64,000 nucleotides of DNA from Saccharomonospora glauca K62 (GCF_000243395.2 NZ_CM001484.1:2011202-2075201); one strand, 5' to 3'. Shown: positions 26,536-36,266, counted from the first letter of the stretch. The notes: a model not told the origin generated them from the letters alone. Numbers and translations are program-made.

Positions 26536-27036
26536 GTGCTTTCCCGTCGTCTCGCGCTCGTCGAGAACCTGCTGGCCGCGATCCCCTTCGCCGTCGTGGC
26601 CGTGGTCGCCTTCGTCAACGTCGTCAGCCGGTACTTCTTCAACGCCTCCCTGGCCTTCACCTCCGAACTCACCGTCAACCTCGCCGTATGGATGGTCATG
26701 ATGGGAACCGTCATCGGGCTGCGCGAAGGAGCGCACCTCGGTTTCGGTGCTCTCTACGACAGGACGCGCGGGGTGACCAGGACGGTGTTCACGATCGTCG
26801 TCACCGTCGCCGTGCTCGCCTTCCTCGTGGTGCTGTTGTACTTCGGACTGGAGATGGCGCTCCGACAAGCGGAACGAGGTCGAGTCACCCCGTCGATCGG
26901 GATTCCGCAGTGGGTGTTCACGATCGCGTTGCCGATCGGCGCTTTGCTCGGGGTATATCGGACGATCCGGGCGAGCCGTTCCGGATTCGGAAGCTCCCCG
27001 GTGGATCGGGCACCCGACGAGGAGGCGGACCGGTGA
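26536..27036 (+). CDS. TRAP transporter small permease (DctQ family)
   Basis: A 166-residue membrane protein with four hydrophobic helices, the DctQ size and topology. Conserved features are the N-terminal VVSRYFF turn after helix 1 and LREGAHLGFGAL between helices 2 and 3. The start is GTG 26536, four bases after the dctP stop. Its stop overlaps the GTG of the large permease (GTGA at 27033-27036). It bridges the receptor and the DctM channel. Confidence 0.9.
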   Translation: MLSRRLALVENLLAAIPFAVVAVVAFVNVVSRYFFNASLAFTSELTVNLAVWMVMMGTVIGLREGAHLGFGALYDRTRGVTRTVFTIVVTVAVLAFLVVLLYFGLEMALRQAERGRVTPSIGIPQWVFTIALPIGALLGVYRTIRASRSGFGSSPVDRAPDEEADR

Positions 27037-28400
27037 TCGGGCTCGTGTTGTTCGGAACGTTCTTCCTCCTGTTGCTGGTGGGCGTTCCGGTGGCGTTCGC
27101 GCTCGGTGGCGCGGCGGTGTGCTCGCTGGTGGCGATGGGAGGAGTTGGGGAACTGTCGCTGGTTCCCAACGTCTTCGTCGCCTCCGTCTCCTCGGAGACC
27201 CTCCTGGCGATCCCGTTCTTCATCCTCGCCGGCGTGATCATGGAGTACGCGGGGATCTCCCGGAGGCTCGTGGATTTCGCGCAGGCGTGCGTGGGTGGCC
27301 GCAAGCACGGCCTCGCCATCGTGGTGATCGTGGCGGCGTTCTTCTTCTCGGCGATCTCGGGCTCGGGACCGGCCACCGTCGCCGCCATCGGGTCCATCCT
27401 CATCCCCGCGCTCGTGAAACAGGGCTACGAGGCCCGCCATGCCACCTCGTTGATGGCCAGCGCGGGGTCCATGGGCATCATCGTGCCGCCGAGCATCGCG
27501 TTCATCGTCTTCGCGGTGGTGGTCGGCGATTACGCGGGCGTGTCGATCGTGCGGCTGTTCGTGGCCGGAATCGTGCCCGGCCTCCTGCTGGCCGTGGCAC
27601 TCGGGCTGGCGTGCCTTCGATTGCCGCGAAGGACGGCCACCGTGGCCGCCGGGGGTCCCGGAGCCGCACGAGTGACGGATCCGGTGGAACGGGCCGACGG
27701 GGAACGGGAGACCGACGGCGAGGCACCCCGGACGACGGGCGGTTTCCTCGGCACGTTCGCCGGGGCGATCCCCGGTCTGCTCGTGCCCGTGATCATCCTC
27801 GGAGGAATCTACGGCGGCATCGTCACACCCACCGAGTCGGCGGTCCTCGCGGCCACGTACGCGCTCCTCGTGGGCGTGTTCCTCTACCGGGAGATCAAGC
27901 CGAGGCACCTGTACCGCATCCTCGTCTCCTCCGCCTCCCAGTCGGCCGTGGTGATGCTCATCGTCGGCGCGGCCTCGGTGTTCGGCTACGTCGTGACGGT
28001 GAACGACATCGCCTCCAACGTCGCCGACGCGCTGCTCGGACTCACCGACAACCGTGTGCTCATCACGCTGTTGGCGGTGGTGCTGCTGCTCGTGGTGGGC
28101 GCGTTCATCGACGCGGTGTCGGCGCTCTATCTGTTCGTCCCCATCGTCGCGCCGGTTCTGCTGGAGGTCGGCGTGGACGTCACGACGATCGGCGTGATGA
28201 TGGTCGTGAACCTGGCCCTCGGGCTGATCACGCCTCCGGTGGGCATCAACCTGTTCGTGGCGGCCGGCATCGCCAAGGTGTCGTTGGTGGAGGTGGTGCG
28301 GGGCATCCGCCCGTTCTTCGTCGCGGGTCTGGCGGTGATCCTTCTCGTGGCCTACGTCCCGGCGATTCCGAACTGGTTGCCCGACCTGCTCGGTTTCTAA
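27033..28400 (+). CDS. TRAP transporter large permease (DctM family)
   Basis: A 455-residue permease with about 12 helices. DctM signatures are visible: IPFFILAGVIMEYAGISRRL, SAISGSGPATVAAIG, MGIIVPPSIAFIV and the C-terminal LALGLITPPVGINLFVAAG. A polar insert of about 35 residues (PGAARVTDPVERADGERETD) lies in the middle cytosolic loop, longer than usual. GTG 27033 is preceded by GGAGG at 27021-27025. Completes the sodium-driven organic-acid importer with the two upstream genes. Confidence 0.92.
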   Translation: MIGLVLFGTFFLLLLVGVPVAFALGGAAVCSLVAMGGVGELSLVPNVFVASVSSETLLAIPFFILAGVIMEYAGISRRLVDFAQACVGGRKHGLAIVVIVAAFFFSAISGSGPATVAAIGSILIPALVKQGYEARHATSLMASAGSMGIIVPPSIAFIVFAVVVGDYAGVSIVRLFVAGIVPGLLLAVALGLACLRLPRRTATVAAGGPGAARVTDPVERADGERETDGEAPRTTGGFLGTFAGAIPGLLVPVIILGGIYGGIVTPTESAVLAATYALLVGVFLYREIKPRHLYRILVSSASQSAVVMLIVGAASVFGYVVTVNDIASNVADALLGLTDNRVLITLLAVVLLLVVGAFIDAVSALYLFVPIVAPVLLEVGVDVTTIGVMMVVNLALGLITPPVGINLFVAAGIAKVSLVEVVRGIRPFFVAGLAVILLVAYVPAIPNWLPDLLGF

Positions 28401-28490
28401 GGGGAGGCCAAAGCGGCGCCCGAGGGCGAGCTCGGACCCGTGCCGAGGTCAATGCGGTAAACGATCTTGCTTCCTGATAGGAAGTACTCC

Positions 28491-29246
28491 GTGCGGGACT
28501 TCGTGAAGGGCGTCGGATTCTTCGGGCGAGGACTGGGCATTCTGCTGCGATCGCCCAAGCTGTTGTTGCTCGGTGTGCTGCCCGTGGTGGTGACTGCGCT
28601 ACTGCTGGCGGCCGGGTTGATCGCGCTGATCTACTGGATCGACGATCTGTCGGCGTTGGTTACTCCCTTCGCGGAGGACTGGGCGGAGGTCTGGCGGGCA
28701 GCCGTCCGGATCGCAGCCGGGATCGCGCTGGTCGGACTTGCCGTGGTCGTCGGCATGGTGAGCTTTTCGGCGCTGACGCTCGCCGTGGGAGGCCCGTTCT
28801 ACGAACACATCGCGGAAAAGGTCGAGGATGACCTCGGCGGGGTACCCGGCGACGCCGAACTCTCGTGGTGGCGGATGCTGTGGGTGGGATTGCGGGACGG
28901 CGTCCTGCTCGCGCTGCGATCGCTTCTGTTCACGCTTCCGTTGACCGTGGCGGGATTCGTCCCGGTGGTGGGTCAGACCGTGGTGCCCGTGCTCACGGCA
29001 CTGGTGTCCGCATGGTTCCTCGCCCTGGAGTTGGTGGCGGTGTCGTTCTACCGGCGTGGGATGGACCTCCGGCAACGACAGGCGGCGATGCGCCGGCGGC
29101 GGGGCCTCGCGCTCGGTCTCGGGTTGCCCGCGACGCTGCTGTGCATGATCCCGTTCGCCGCGCTCGTCGTCTTCCCGGTCGCCTTCGTCGGGGGCGTGCT
29201 CGTCGCCCGCGAGACCCTGCGTACCGCCGTGCCCGCACACGCCTGA
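28491..29246 (+). CDS. EI24-domain membrane protein
   Basis: A 251-residue membrane protein resembling actinobacterial EI24/CysZ-like proteins, with about six hydrophobic helices, a helical amphipathic segment FYEHIAEKVEDDLGG and the C-terminal run RRRRGLALGLGLPATLLC. GTG 28491 is chosen: AGGAAG lies 6 bases upstream; a TTG start 24 bases earlier is possible. Family function in actinomycetes is not established; CysZ homologues carry sulfate, but that is not implied here. It stands alone 90 bases after dctM. Confidence 0.75.
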   Translation: MRDFVKGVGFFGRGLGILLRSPKLLLLGVLPVVVTALLLAAGLIALIYWIDDLSALVTPFAEDWAEVWRAAVRIAAGIALVGLAVVVGMVSFSALTLAVGGPFYEHIAEKVEDDLGGVPGDAELSWWRMLWVGLRDGVLLALRSLLFTLPLTVAGFVPVVGQTVVPVLTALVSAWFLALELVAVSFYRRGMDLRQRQAAMRRRRGLALGLGLPATLLCMIPFAALVVFPVAFVGGVLVARETLRTAVPAHA

Positions 29247-30270
29247 GCCCTCGCACTCGGGTCCTCGCCCAAGGCGACGTCCCGGTTTTGTCGGTACCCG
29301 TGGCTAGGTTTCCGACATCGACCGAGACCGCGGACGAGAAAAGAGGGATACGGTGCGGCGAGTGGATTCCGCAGAGGGTGGCCCGACGAGGTTCCGGACG
29401 AGCGGACGGTGTACGGCGACCGTCCGAAGGGACCGGCCCCGAACCGGTGGATGGGCCGGTCGCCGTGGGGACACCGAGGGGCGCCTGCTCGGCCCCGCCC
29501 CGGCGCCTCGCTCGTCGAGGCGATACGCGAGGGGCACCCGCAGGCCACCCCGGCACGGGAGGCCCTGAACTCGGACGAGCCGAGCAACGCGGTGCGAAGA
29601 CCGTGCGGGGGCCCGAGCCGGGAAGCGAGCTCGCCGAGAGCTCGGGCTCCGCGATGCCGCCCCGGCGTCCGCTTGCAAACGTCCGTCACCTCGCCGGAAG
29701 TGGGCCTCTCCGTCGAGCGAACGTCCGCGGAAAAGTGGGGCTTCAGGAAAGGACTGGTGCGGCATTGGGGACGTATCCGGCATTCGGTGGTGGCAGTGTC
29801 GACGTGCTCCCGAGAAACGAGGGAGGGACGCCTCGCTGACACCCCGCCCTTCTCGAGCACGGATTCGCATTTCGTGGTCACGCGTGCCGCCACGGTATCC
29901 GGCTGATCGTCGTGGCCGTGGGTGTGGGAATTCGCGGCCTCACCGAATCTTTCCGTCGTCACTCATGGATACCCGACGCTCACCGACCGACACCATCGTC
30001 GCGGTGAGCGGGAACCGGCATGGGGCATGGAGGAATCCCGCCCGCCGAGACGAGGCGGCCCGGCACACGCCGAGATCGGCAGGGGCGCGGGGCTCCGTGG
30101 TGAGAGCGAGGGGTGCATCTCCGCTCCCGACGTGCTGGCTCGACCGGATGACGAGACGCATCCGAACGAATGAATATCGGAATCGGCAATTGCTCCTGGC
30201 GCACGCTACGGTGACCCGTTAGGTTGACCACCACCAATTCTGCAAGCCAGGCCTTTTCGAGGAGGAAACC
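29247..30270. other. One kilobase without a convincing gene
   Basis: 1,024 bases between the EI24 gene and the amino-acid permease. Several open frames exist on both strands (up to about 300 codons), but they are Arg/Pro/Ser/Thr-rich, overlap one another and have no ribosome site or familiar motif. A stretch at 29409-29600 (+) with GC-rich third positions (PGASLVEAIREGHPQAT) could be a decayed coding fragment. The last 100 bases before 30271 are more AT-rich and probably hold the permease promoter. No RNA gene recognised. Confidence 0.45.
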
Positions 30271-31809
30271 GTGCCGGGCACCGGTATCTGGCGGACGAAG
30301 TCCGTCGAGCAATCGATCGCAGACACCGACGAGCCAGATACCCGGCTACGACGGAATCTCGGTGCCTGGGACCTGATGGTCTTCGGGGTCGCCGTGATGA
30401 TCGGCGCCGGTATCTTTACGCTCACCGCGCGCACCGCGGGGGACATCTCGGGCCCCTCGGTGGCGCTGGCGTTCGTCTTCGCCGGCATCGCCTGCGCCCT
30501 CGCCGCGCTGTGTTATGCCGAGTTCGCGTCCACGGTGCCCGTCGCGGGTAGCGCCTACACCTTCTCCTACGCCACGTTCGGTGAGTTCATCGCCTGGATC
30601 ATAGGCTGGGACCTCGTCCTGGAGTTCTCCGTGGCCGCGGCCGCGGTGGCCAAGGGGTGGTCGGTCTACCTGCAGGAAGTCCTGGTGATGCTTTTCGGTG
30701 AAGGTGTCAGCACCACCGTGCAGCTCGGTTCCGTGAACTTCGACTGGGGTTCGTTGCTGCTGATCGCCATCCTGGCCACCCTGCTCACGCTCGGTACCAA
30801 GCTGTCCTCGCGGTTCAGCCTCGTGATCACGTCCGTGAAGGTCGTGATCATCCTGTTCGTCATCTTCATGGGCATCGCCTACATCAGCCCGGACAACTAC
30901 ACGCCGTTCATCCCGCCCGCCGCCGAGGGCGGCGAGGCCGGCGCCGGTGTGGAGCAGTCGCTGTTCTCCGTCCTCGTCGGTGGCTCCGGCAGTGTCTACG
31001 GCGCGTTCGGTCTGCTGGCCGGTGCGTCGCTGGTGTTCTTCGCGTTCATCGGGTTCGACGTCGTGGCCACCACCGCCGAGGAGACCCGTAACCCGCAGCG
31101 CAACGTGCCGCGCGGCATCCTCGGCTCGCTGGCGATCGTGACCGGTCTCTACGTGGCCACCTCGCTCGTCGTCGCGGGCATGGTGCCCTACGAGCAGCTG
31201 GCCACCGATGCGGAGCCGGAGGGCCGCAAGACCCTGGCGACGGCCTTCGCCTACCACGGTGTCGACTGGGCGGCGAACATCATCTCCCTCGGCGCGCTCG
31301 CCGGTCTCACCACGGTGGTCATGGTGCTGTTGCTCGGTCAGCAGCGGGTGTTGTTCGCGATGTCGCGTGACGGGCTGCTGCCTCGTAAGCTCGCCAAGAC
31401 CGGCTCGCGCGGCACCCCGGTGCGGGTGAACGTCATAGTCGGCATCGTGGTGGCCGTGGCCGCGACCTTCTTCGACGCCGGCAAGCTGGAGGAAATGGTC
31501 AACGTTGGCACGCTGTTCGCGTTCATCCTGGTGTCGGCGGGCGTGATGGTGCTGCGCAGGACGCGCCCCGACCTCAAGCGCGGTTTCCGGGTTCCGTTGA
31601 TGCCGCTCGTGCCGATCCTGGCGATCGCCGCGTGCCTCTGGCTGATGCTGAACCTGACCGTGCTGACGTGGCTGCGCTTCCTGGTGTGGATGGCGCTCGG
31701 CGTGATCGTGTACTTCCTCTACAGCAAGCGGCACTCGCTGCTCGGCAAGCGGGAAGCGGAGTCCGGTGGAGAACCGGAGGCGGTGGGGGAGAGCTCGGCC
31801 AAGGACTGA
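30271..31809 (+). CDS. Amino acid permease (APC superfamily)
   Basis: A 512-residue transporter with 12 helices. The N-terminus LGAWDLMVFGVAVMIGAGIF is the APC helix 1 with its substrate-binding GAGIF bend; the segment FIGFDVVATTAEETRNPQRN is the conserved helix 6/loop of cationic amino-acid transporter-like (CAT) proteins, and C-terminal helices resemble YfnA/CAT. GTG 30271 has GAGGAGG 5-6 bases upstream. Likely substrate: a cationic or neutral amino acid. It is a single-gene unit ended by the strong terminator at 31825-31877. Confidence 0.9.
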   Translation: MPGTGIWRTKSVEQSIADTDEPDTRLRRNLGAWDLMVFGVAVMIGAGIFTLTARTAGDISGPSVALAFVFAGIACALAALCYAEFASTVPVAGSAYTFSYATFGEFIAWIIGWDLVLEFSVAAAAVAKGWSVYLQEVLVMLFGEGVSTTVQLGSVNFDWGSLLLIAILATLLTLGTKLSSRFSLVITSVKVVIILFVIFMGIAYISPDNYTPFIPPAAEGGEAGAGVEQSLFSVLVGGSGSVYGAFGLLAGASLVFFAFIGFDVVATTAEETRNPQRNVPRGILGSLAIVTGLYVATSLVVAGMVPYEQLATDAEPEGRKTLATAFAYHGVDWAANIISLGALAGLTTVVMVLLLGQQRVLFAMSRDGLLPRKLAKTGSRGTPVRVNVIVGIVVAVAATFFDAGKLEEMVNVGTLFAFILVSAGVMVLRRTRPDLKRGFRVPLMPLVPILAIAACLWLMLNLTVLTWLRFLVWMALGVIVYFLYSKRHSLLGKREAESGGEPEAVGESSAKD

Positions 31810-31824
31810 TCCCCTTTCCCCGAC

Positions 31825-31877
31825 AGCGGGTGGGCTTTTCGCCGCTCGAAACGAGCGCGGCGCCCACCCGCTTTTTT
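31825..31877 (+). terminator. Rho-independent terminator of the amino acid permease gene
   Basis: Arms AGCGGGTGGGC (31825-31835) and GCCCACCCGCT (31862-31872) pair perfectly over 11 bp, enclose a nested hairpin CGCTCG-AAA-CGAGCG, and are followed by six T (31872-31877). It lies 15 bases after the permease stop. This is the clearest classical terminator in the window. Confidence 0.9.
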
Positions 31878-31968
31878 GTTCCGACGGGGGTTCTCCGCGC
31901 GTTGTCCGTTCGCGCGCCCGCGTGGTATGCAGCTTTCGAGCGGATTCCCCTAGGTGGCGGAGGTGACG

Positions 31969-32696
31969 GTGGAAGCCACGGAAGTGCTGCGCAATCGGAT
32001 TTTCAGTACCGTGGCCAAGTCAGCTCTGGTGCTTTCGATTCCCGCTTACTTCGTGGCGTTGTTCGTCAATCGTGAGCTGGGTTTTCTCGAATCGTTGGAA
32101 ATCCCCATCATCGCGGCTTCCATTCTCGTCGTGCTGAACACCGTGGAAAGGATCGAAAGTCGACTTCAAAACCCCGACTGGTCCCAGGTCAGGACGTACG
32201 AGAGCCACACCGAGTTCTACCTGGCATTGCGCGCCAGGGTCGACAAGGCCCGTAGGCGGGTGCACACGAGTTACCTGCGTCCCTATCCGCCGGGGGAACT
32301 GGGGGAGAGCGCGTTGAGCTATTTCGCGACCTGTCGCGCGTGGGCGGACCGTTCCGACGAGCATCGATTTCGTCGGGTGCTTCTCGGGTCACGAGACGAT
32401 GGTATGGCCGACTGGCTCGGGAGGAGCTCGACGCGCAGGAGAACGCGACGCACAGGAATTATCAGGTCCGGGTGTTGGACTGGTCGTTGCGCGGGGAGTC
32501 CGAGGCGGTGAGTGTCGCGCTCATCGACGACGAGTACCTTTTCTTCGCCTTCTCCGGCGAACAGGACAACCTGGTGGGATTCAGTGTGCGGAGCAGGAAG
32601 TTGGTCAAGGACTACTTCGCGAAGTACCACGACAATCTGTGGAGGGCGGCGCGTCCGTTGACGTCCGAGGTGTTGTCCGGCGGCCGGGCGACATAG
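31969..32696 (+). pseudogene. Membrane-anchored protein of unknown function, frameshifted
   Basis: Two consecutive reading frames make one protein: the first, from GTG 31969 (GGAGG at 31959-31963), has two N-terminal hydrophobic helices and reads to about GMADWL near 32415; the second continues as AREELDAQENATHRNYQVRV to the stop at 32696. The full span is 728 bases, one short of a multiple of three, so one base appears lost near 32415. Uninterrupted, it would be a protein of about 242 residues with a cytosolic domain starting YESHTEFYLALRARVDKARRRV. That half faintly resembles phospholipase-D-like stress proteins, but no HKD motif is present. I do not recognise the family. Sequencing error or true pseudogene cannot be told apart. 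Confidence 0.6.
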
Positions 32697-33888
32697 GGAC
32701 GCGGTTCCGCTCGGGCCCCGGTCCGAGCCCGACGTCGGGGCGCGATCGATGAGCGTTCCCCCGTGAGCGGGGTTCGGGCGTCGGTGATGCGGGGAGGGGC
32801 GGAGCCGCGTTCGGCAGGAGGGTTTCGCGGTAGTGCCGCAGGGGATCGTCGGTGACGCTGCACCAGCGCCTCAGGTGGTCGGGTACGCGCCAGGAACTTG
32901 CGTGTTCGGCGATCCGACGATGGGCGGCCAATGCGGTACTACAGGTGTTGTGCCAGACGCTGGCGAGCTGTTCGCGGGCGTACCGTCGGTCGACGACTTG
33001 GCGGTAGGTTAGGAACTGGGAGTGCAGAGAATGCCGTAACGCCACGGCGCGCGGGTTTTCGGCAGTACGAAGCCGGGCGAGGGTGTTCCCGCCGCAGACG
33101 GCACAGTTGCAGAGCCAGAAGTGACCGGTCTCCGGGGCCAGGGCGAACACCGCCTCGCACGTGTCGAGCCGGTGATAGCTGAGTAACTCCTTGACGAAGA
33201 CGGAGACCGTCGTGGGACGGCCCCCACGGTAGGACCTCGCCGGGTAGAGGTGGCGAAGCGTGCTCGTGGTGCCGATCGCGGCGGCGTGGGCACCGTGGCA
33301 GAGCGCGCCGATGGCCGAGACGTCGCTGCGCAACACCAGCACCGGCACGCTGACCTTCCGGAGCAGGCGAAGGAAGTGGCGGACCACGTACCGGGCCCCG
33401 AAGGGGTCGCCGGAGTGTTCGAGGGCGATCGCGACGGGCACGCCGTGGGCGTCGAGCTCGCGTGCCATGTGATCGACGTCCTCGCGGTGGAACAACCAGC
33501 GGGCGGCCAGAGGAAGCATGGCGATGACGGGACCGCGTTGCCACGCCGCGGTGTACAGGATGCTGCGGAGACTATCCCAGTCCCCGAGTTCGAGGTAGCC
33601 GGAGTCGGTGACCGCGATCAGGCCCAGCTCGTGCTGCCGCCGGCACCAGGCGGGACGGAGCCCCCGCCTCGCGTTCACCCGATGCGGTCCCGAATACCGG
33701 TTGGCGTCGCAGAGCACTGGTCCGGTGAACCCTCGTGCGCGAAGCTTGCTCACGATCGGCTCGGGTGAGTCGCCCGTGATGACCAAGCCGCCGTCGTGAG
33801 CGGCGGCAATGTCGGCGGCGACGTTCACTTGGGCCGGGGAGCACTGGATGAGCAGCCGGTGGGCGAGCTGATCCAGTGAGCGGTCCAT
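32605..33888 (-). CDS. tRNA-guanine (queuine) transglycosylase-like protein, function unknown
   Basis: A 427-residue protein. Residues 1-300 look like a TIM barrel (early VNVAADIAAAHDGGLVITGD, then VLCDANRYSGPHRVNARRGL). A cysteine cluster LCNCAVCGG at about 259-267 followed 21 residues later by RHSLH matches the zinc site (CxCxxC...H) of tRNA/DNA-guanine transglycosylases. The last 70 residues are low-complexity, Pro/Arg-rich, and overlap the end of the convergent frameshifted gene. ATG 33888 is chosen; a GTG at 33924 is an alternative. No queuosine or 7-deazaguanine biosynthesis gene is nearby. Whether it modifies tRNA or DNA, or has lost that activity, is open. Confidence 0.6.
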   Translation of the reverse strand: MDRSLDQLAHRLLIQCSPAQVNVAADIAAAHDGGLVITGDSPEPIVSKLRARGFTGPVLCDANRYSGPHRVNARRGLRPAWCRRQHELGLIAVTDSGYLELGDWDSLRSILYTAAWQRGPVIAMLPLAARWLFHREDVDHMARELDAHGVPVAIALEHSGDPFGARYVVRHFLRLLRKVSVPVLVLRSDVSAIGALCHGAHAAAIGTTSTLRHLYPARSYRGGRPTTVSVFVKELLSYHRLDTCEAVFALAPETGHFWLCNCAVCGGNTLARLRTAENPRAVALRHSLHSQFLTYRQVVDRRYAREQLASVWHNTCSTALAAHRRIAEHASSWRVPDHLRRWCSVTDDPLRHYRETLLPNAAPPLPASPTPEPRSRGNAHRSRPDVGLGPGPERNRVPMSPGRRTTPRTSTDAPPSTDCRGTSRSSP

Positions 33889-34235
33889 GATCCCACGGTG
33901 AGGGAGGACCGGTTCGGATGTCACCGGTCTTCACACGGTCGCCGACCCGTACCGCTCGAACGGCCCAGAGTGCTGTCGCACGGTGCACGACGCGGCGGAG
34001 AACGAATGGTCCGGAGGGGCGAAACCGGACATAGCGGTCGGCGGGCATCGCGTTCGTCTCGGGCGGGGGAGCGGATCGGCGGGTGACACCGGGGCCGTGT
34101 CCGGAGCCACGTCGGGTGATTCGAAAGCCGCTGACCTGGAACGATCATGGACTGATCGGGTGATCGTCGCGTCGAGGGCGACGGTTCCACCGGTGCAAAG
34201 TTGACTTATTCCAGAAAAGCTGGTTGGCTGCCGCC
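33889..34235. other. Divergent intergenic region upstream of furA
   Basis: 347 bases between the TGT-like gene and furA. No gene is recognised. The furA promoter occupies 34201-34235. The TGT-like gene's 5' side shows no clear promoter. Confidence 0.4.
34201..34235 (+). promoter_or_regulatory. furA promoter with likely FurA operator
   Basis: TTGACT (34201-34206) is a good -35, and the AT-rich TTGACTTATTCCAGAAAAG closely resembles, from memory, the FurA-bound promoter of mycobacterial furA-katG. A -10-like TTGGCT lies at 34224-34229, which puts transcription start near 34235 and makes the furA message leaderless from GTG 34236. FurA probably represses its own operon here and is released by peroxide. 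Confidence 0.65.
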
Positions 34236-34661
34236 GTGGCAATCATCGACGCCCCCGCCCTCCTGCGTGGGGCATCACTGCGGGTGACCCGTCCGAGGGT
34301 CGCCGTGCTGACGATGGTCGCGGCCAATCCCCACTCGGACGCGGAGACCATCGCGACCGCCGTCCGTCGCGAGCTCGGTTCGGTGTCGACCCAGGCGGTG
34401 TACGACGTCCTGCGAGCCCTGACCGACGCCGGTTTGGTCCGTCGTATCGAGCCGGCGGGGTCCCCCGCCCGGTTCGAGACCCGTGTGGGGGACAACCACC
34501 ACCACATGGTCTGCCGCAAATGCGGTTCCATTACCGACGTCAACTGCGTGGTGGGCGAGGCACCGTGCCTTCACACCGAGGACCTCGAAGGGTTCGAGGT
34601 CGACGAGGCCGAGGTGACCTTCTGGGGAACCTGCCCTTCCTGCCTTGCACGCGACGAGTGA
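34236..34661 (+). CDS. furA: Fur-family peroxide-responsive repressor (FurA/CatR type)
   Basis: A 141-residue Fur protein. Winged HTH with [11 protein letters not shown] and [20 protein letters not shown], then the metal region [10 protein letters not shown] and a C-terminal CPSC, which together give the usual structural/regulatory metal sites. It precedes the catalase gene by 38 bases, as catR-catA in Streptomyces and furA-katG in mycobacteria, so it is very probably the peroxide sensor that represses the catalase. GTG 34236 is chosen from promoter spacing; a TTG 12 bases upstream is an alternative. Confidence 0.9.
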   Translation: MAIIDAPALLRGASLRVTRPRVAVLTMVAANPHSDAETIATAVRRELGSVSTQAVYDVLRALTDAGLVRRIEPAGSPARFETRVGDNHHHMVCRKCGSITDVNCVVGEAPCLHTEDLEGFEVDEAEVTFWGTCPSCLARDE

Positions 34662-34699
34662 TCACCTTTCGAAAGTACGAACCCGACGAGGAGTGTGCT

Positions 34700-36163
34700 T
34701 TGCCCGAAAACAACCAGAGGCCGTTGACCACTGCCGCCGGCGCTCCGGTTCCCGACAACCAGAACTCCCTCACCGCCGGCCCCCGTGGTCCGATGCTGCT
34801 GCAGGACGTGTGGTTCCTGGAGAAGCTCGCGCACTTCGACCGTGAGGTGATCCCGGAGCGCCGCATGCACGCGAAGGGCTCCGGTGCGTACGGCACCTTC
34901 ACGGTGACCAACGACATCACCCGGTACACCTGCGCCAAGATCTTCTCCGAGGTCGGCAAGAAGACGGACCTGTTCGTCCGATTCTCCACTGTGGCCGGTG
35001 AGCGCGGTGCCGCCGACGCCGAGCGCGACATCCGTGGTTTCGCGGTGAAGTTCTACACCGAGGAGGGCAACTGGGACCTCGTCGGTAACAACACCCCGGT
35101 GTTCTTCTTCCGCGACCCGCTGAAGTTCCCGGACCTCAACCACGCGGTGAAGCGTGACCCGCGCACCAACATGCGCAGCCCCGAGAACAACTGGGACTTC
35201 TGGACCAACCTGCCCGAGTCGCTGCACCAGGTGACGATCGTGATGTCGGACCGCGGCATTCCGGCGTCGTACCGCCACATGCACGGTTTCGGCTCGCACA
35301 CCTACAGCATGATCAACGCGCAGGGCGAGCGATTCTGGGTGAAGTTCCACCACCGCACCCAGCAGGGCATCAAGAACCTCACCGACGCCGAGGCGGAAGC
35401 GCTGATCGGCAAGGACCGCGAGTCGCACCAGCGCGACCTCTACGAGGCCATCGAGCGCGGTGACTTCCCGAAGTGGAAGCTCTACATCCAGGTCATGCCC
35501 GAGCACGAGGCCGAGACCTACCGCTTCCACCCGTTCGACCTCACGAAGGTGTGGTCCAAGAAGGACTACCCGCTCATCGAGGTCGGTGAGTGGGAGCTGA
35601 ACCGCAACCCGGAGAACTACTTCGCCGAGGTGGAGCAGGCCGCCTTCAACCCGGCCAACATCGTCCCCGGCATCGGGTTCTCCCCCGACCGGATGCTGCA
35701 GGGCCGCTTGTTCTCCTACGGTGACGCCCAGCGGTACCGCCTGGGTGTGAACCACCACCAGATCCCGGTGAACCAGCCGCGTTGCCCGGTGAACTCCTAC
35801 CACCGCGACGGCGCCATGCGCGTCGACGGCAACCAGGGCTCCACTCCGGGCATCGAGCCGAACTCCTACGGTCGTTGGCAGGAGCAGCCCGCCTACCGCG
35901 AGCCGAGCCTGGCCGTGGGGTCGGTCGCCGACCGGTTCAACTACCGCGAGGACGACGACAACTACTACGAGCAGCCCGGCAACCTGTTCCGTCTCATGAC
36001 GCCGGAGCAGCAGCAGGCGCTGTTTGAGAACACCGCGCGTGCCATCAACGGCGCCTCGGAGGCGACCATCGAGCGGCACATCGCCAACTGCACCAAGGCC
36101 GACCCCGCCTACGGCGAGGGCGTCCGCAAGGCGATCGAGGCGCTGCAGGCCGGTCAGCTCTGA
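34700..36163 (+). CDS. katA: Monofunctional heme catalase
   Basis: A 487-residue small-subunit catalase converting H2O2 to water and O2. Key residues by count: catalytic His57 ([12 protein letters not shown]), distal Asn131 ([12 protein letters not shown]), proximal heme ligand Tyr340 ([14 protein letters not shown]). The start is TTG 34700; GACGAGGAG lies 6-7 bases upstream and no in-frame ATG/GTG fits, so translation may be tuned down. Co-transcribed with furA. Followed after a hairpin by an ankyrin-repeat gene. Confidence 0.95.
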   Translation: MPENNQRPLTTAAGAPVPDNQNSLTAGPRGPMLLQDVWFLEKLAHFDREVIPERRMHAKGSGAYGTFTVTNDITRYTCAKIFSEVGKKTDLFVRFSTVAGERGAADAERDIRGFAVKFYTEEGNWDLVGNNTPVFFFRDPLKFPDLNHAVKRDPRTNMRSPENNWDFWTNLPESLHQVTIVMSDRGIPASYRHMHGFGSHTYSMINAQGERFWVKFHHRTQQGIKNLTDAEAEALIGKDRESHQRDLYEAIERGDFPKWKLYIQVMPEHEAETYRFHPFDLTKVWSKKDYPLIEVGEWELNRNPENYFAEVEQAAFNPANIVPGIGFSPDRMLQGRLFSYGDAQRYRLGVNHHQIPVNQPRCPVNSYHRDGAMRVDGNQGSTPGIEPNSYGRWQEQPAYREPSLAVGSVADRFNYREDDDNYYEQPGNLFRLMTPEQQQALFENTARAINGASEATIERHIANCTKADPAYGEGVRKAIEALQAGQL

Positions 36164-36189
36164 CGCGGGCCGACATCACTGTCGCGTAG

Positions 36190-36226
36190 ACACCGCCCCG
36201 TGTGGCTCGTCCATGCGGGGCGGTGT
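36190..36226 (+). terminator. Hairpin after the catalase gene
   Basis: Arms ACACCGCCCCG (36190-36200) and CGGGGCGGTGT (36216-36226), 11 bp perfect, 15-base loop, 27 bases after the catalase stop and 41 before the ankyrin gene. The T-run is short, so it may only attenuate readthrough into the ankyrin gene. Confidence 0.6.
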
Positions 36227-36266
36227 TCTCGTCGCGTCGTCGCGGCGAAGAACGGGAGAGGGGAGT

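Noticed and set aside
29048-29962. 304-codon minus-strand frame and the overlapping plus-strand frames of 165-324 codons
   Set aside because: No ribosome site, no motif, mutually overlapping, composition typical of shadow frames in GC-rich DNA.
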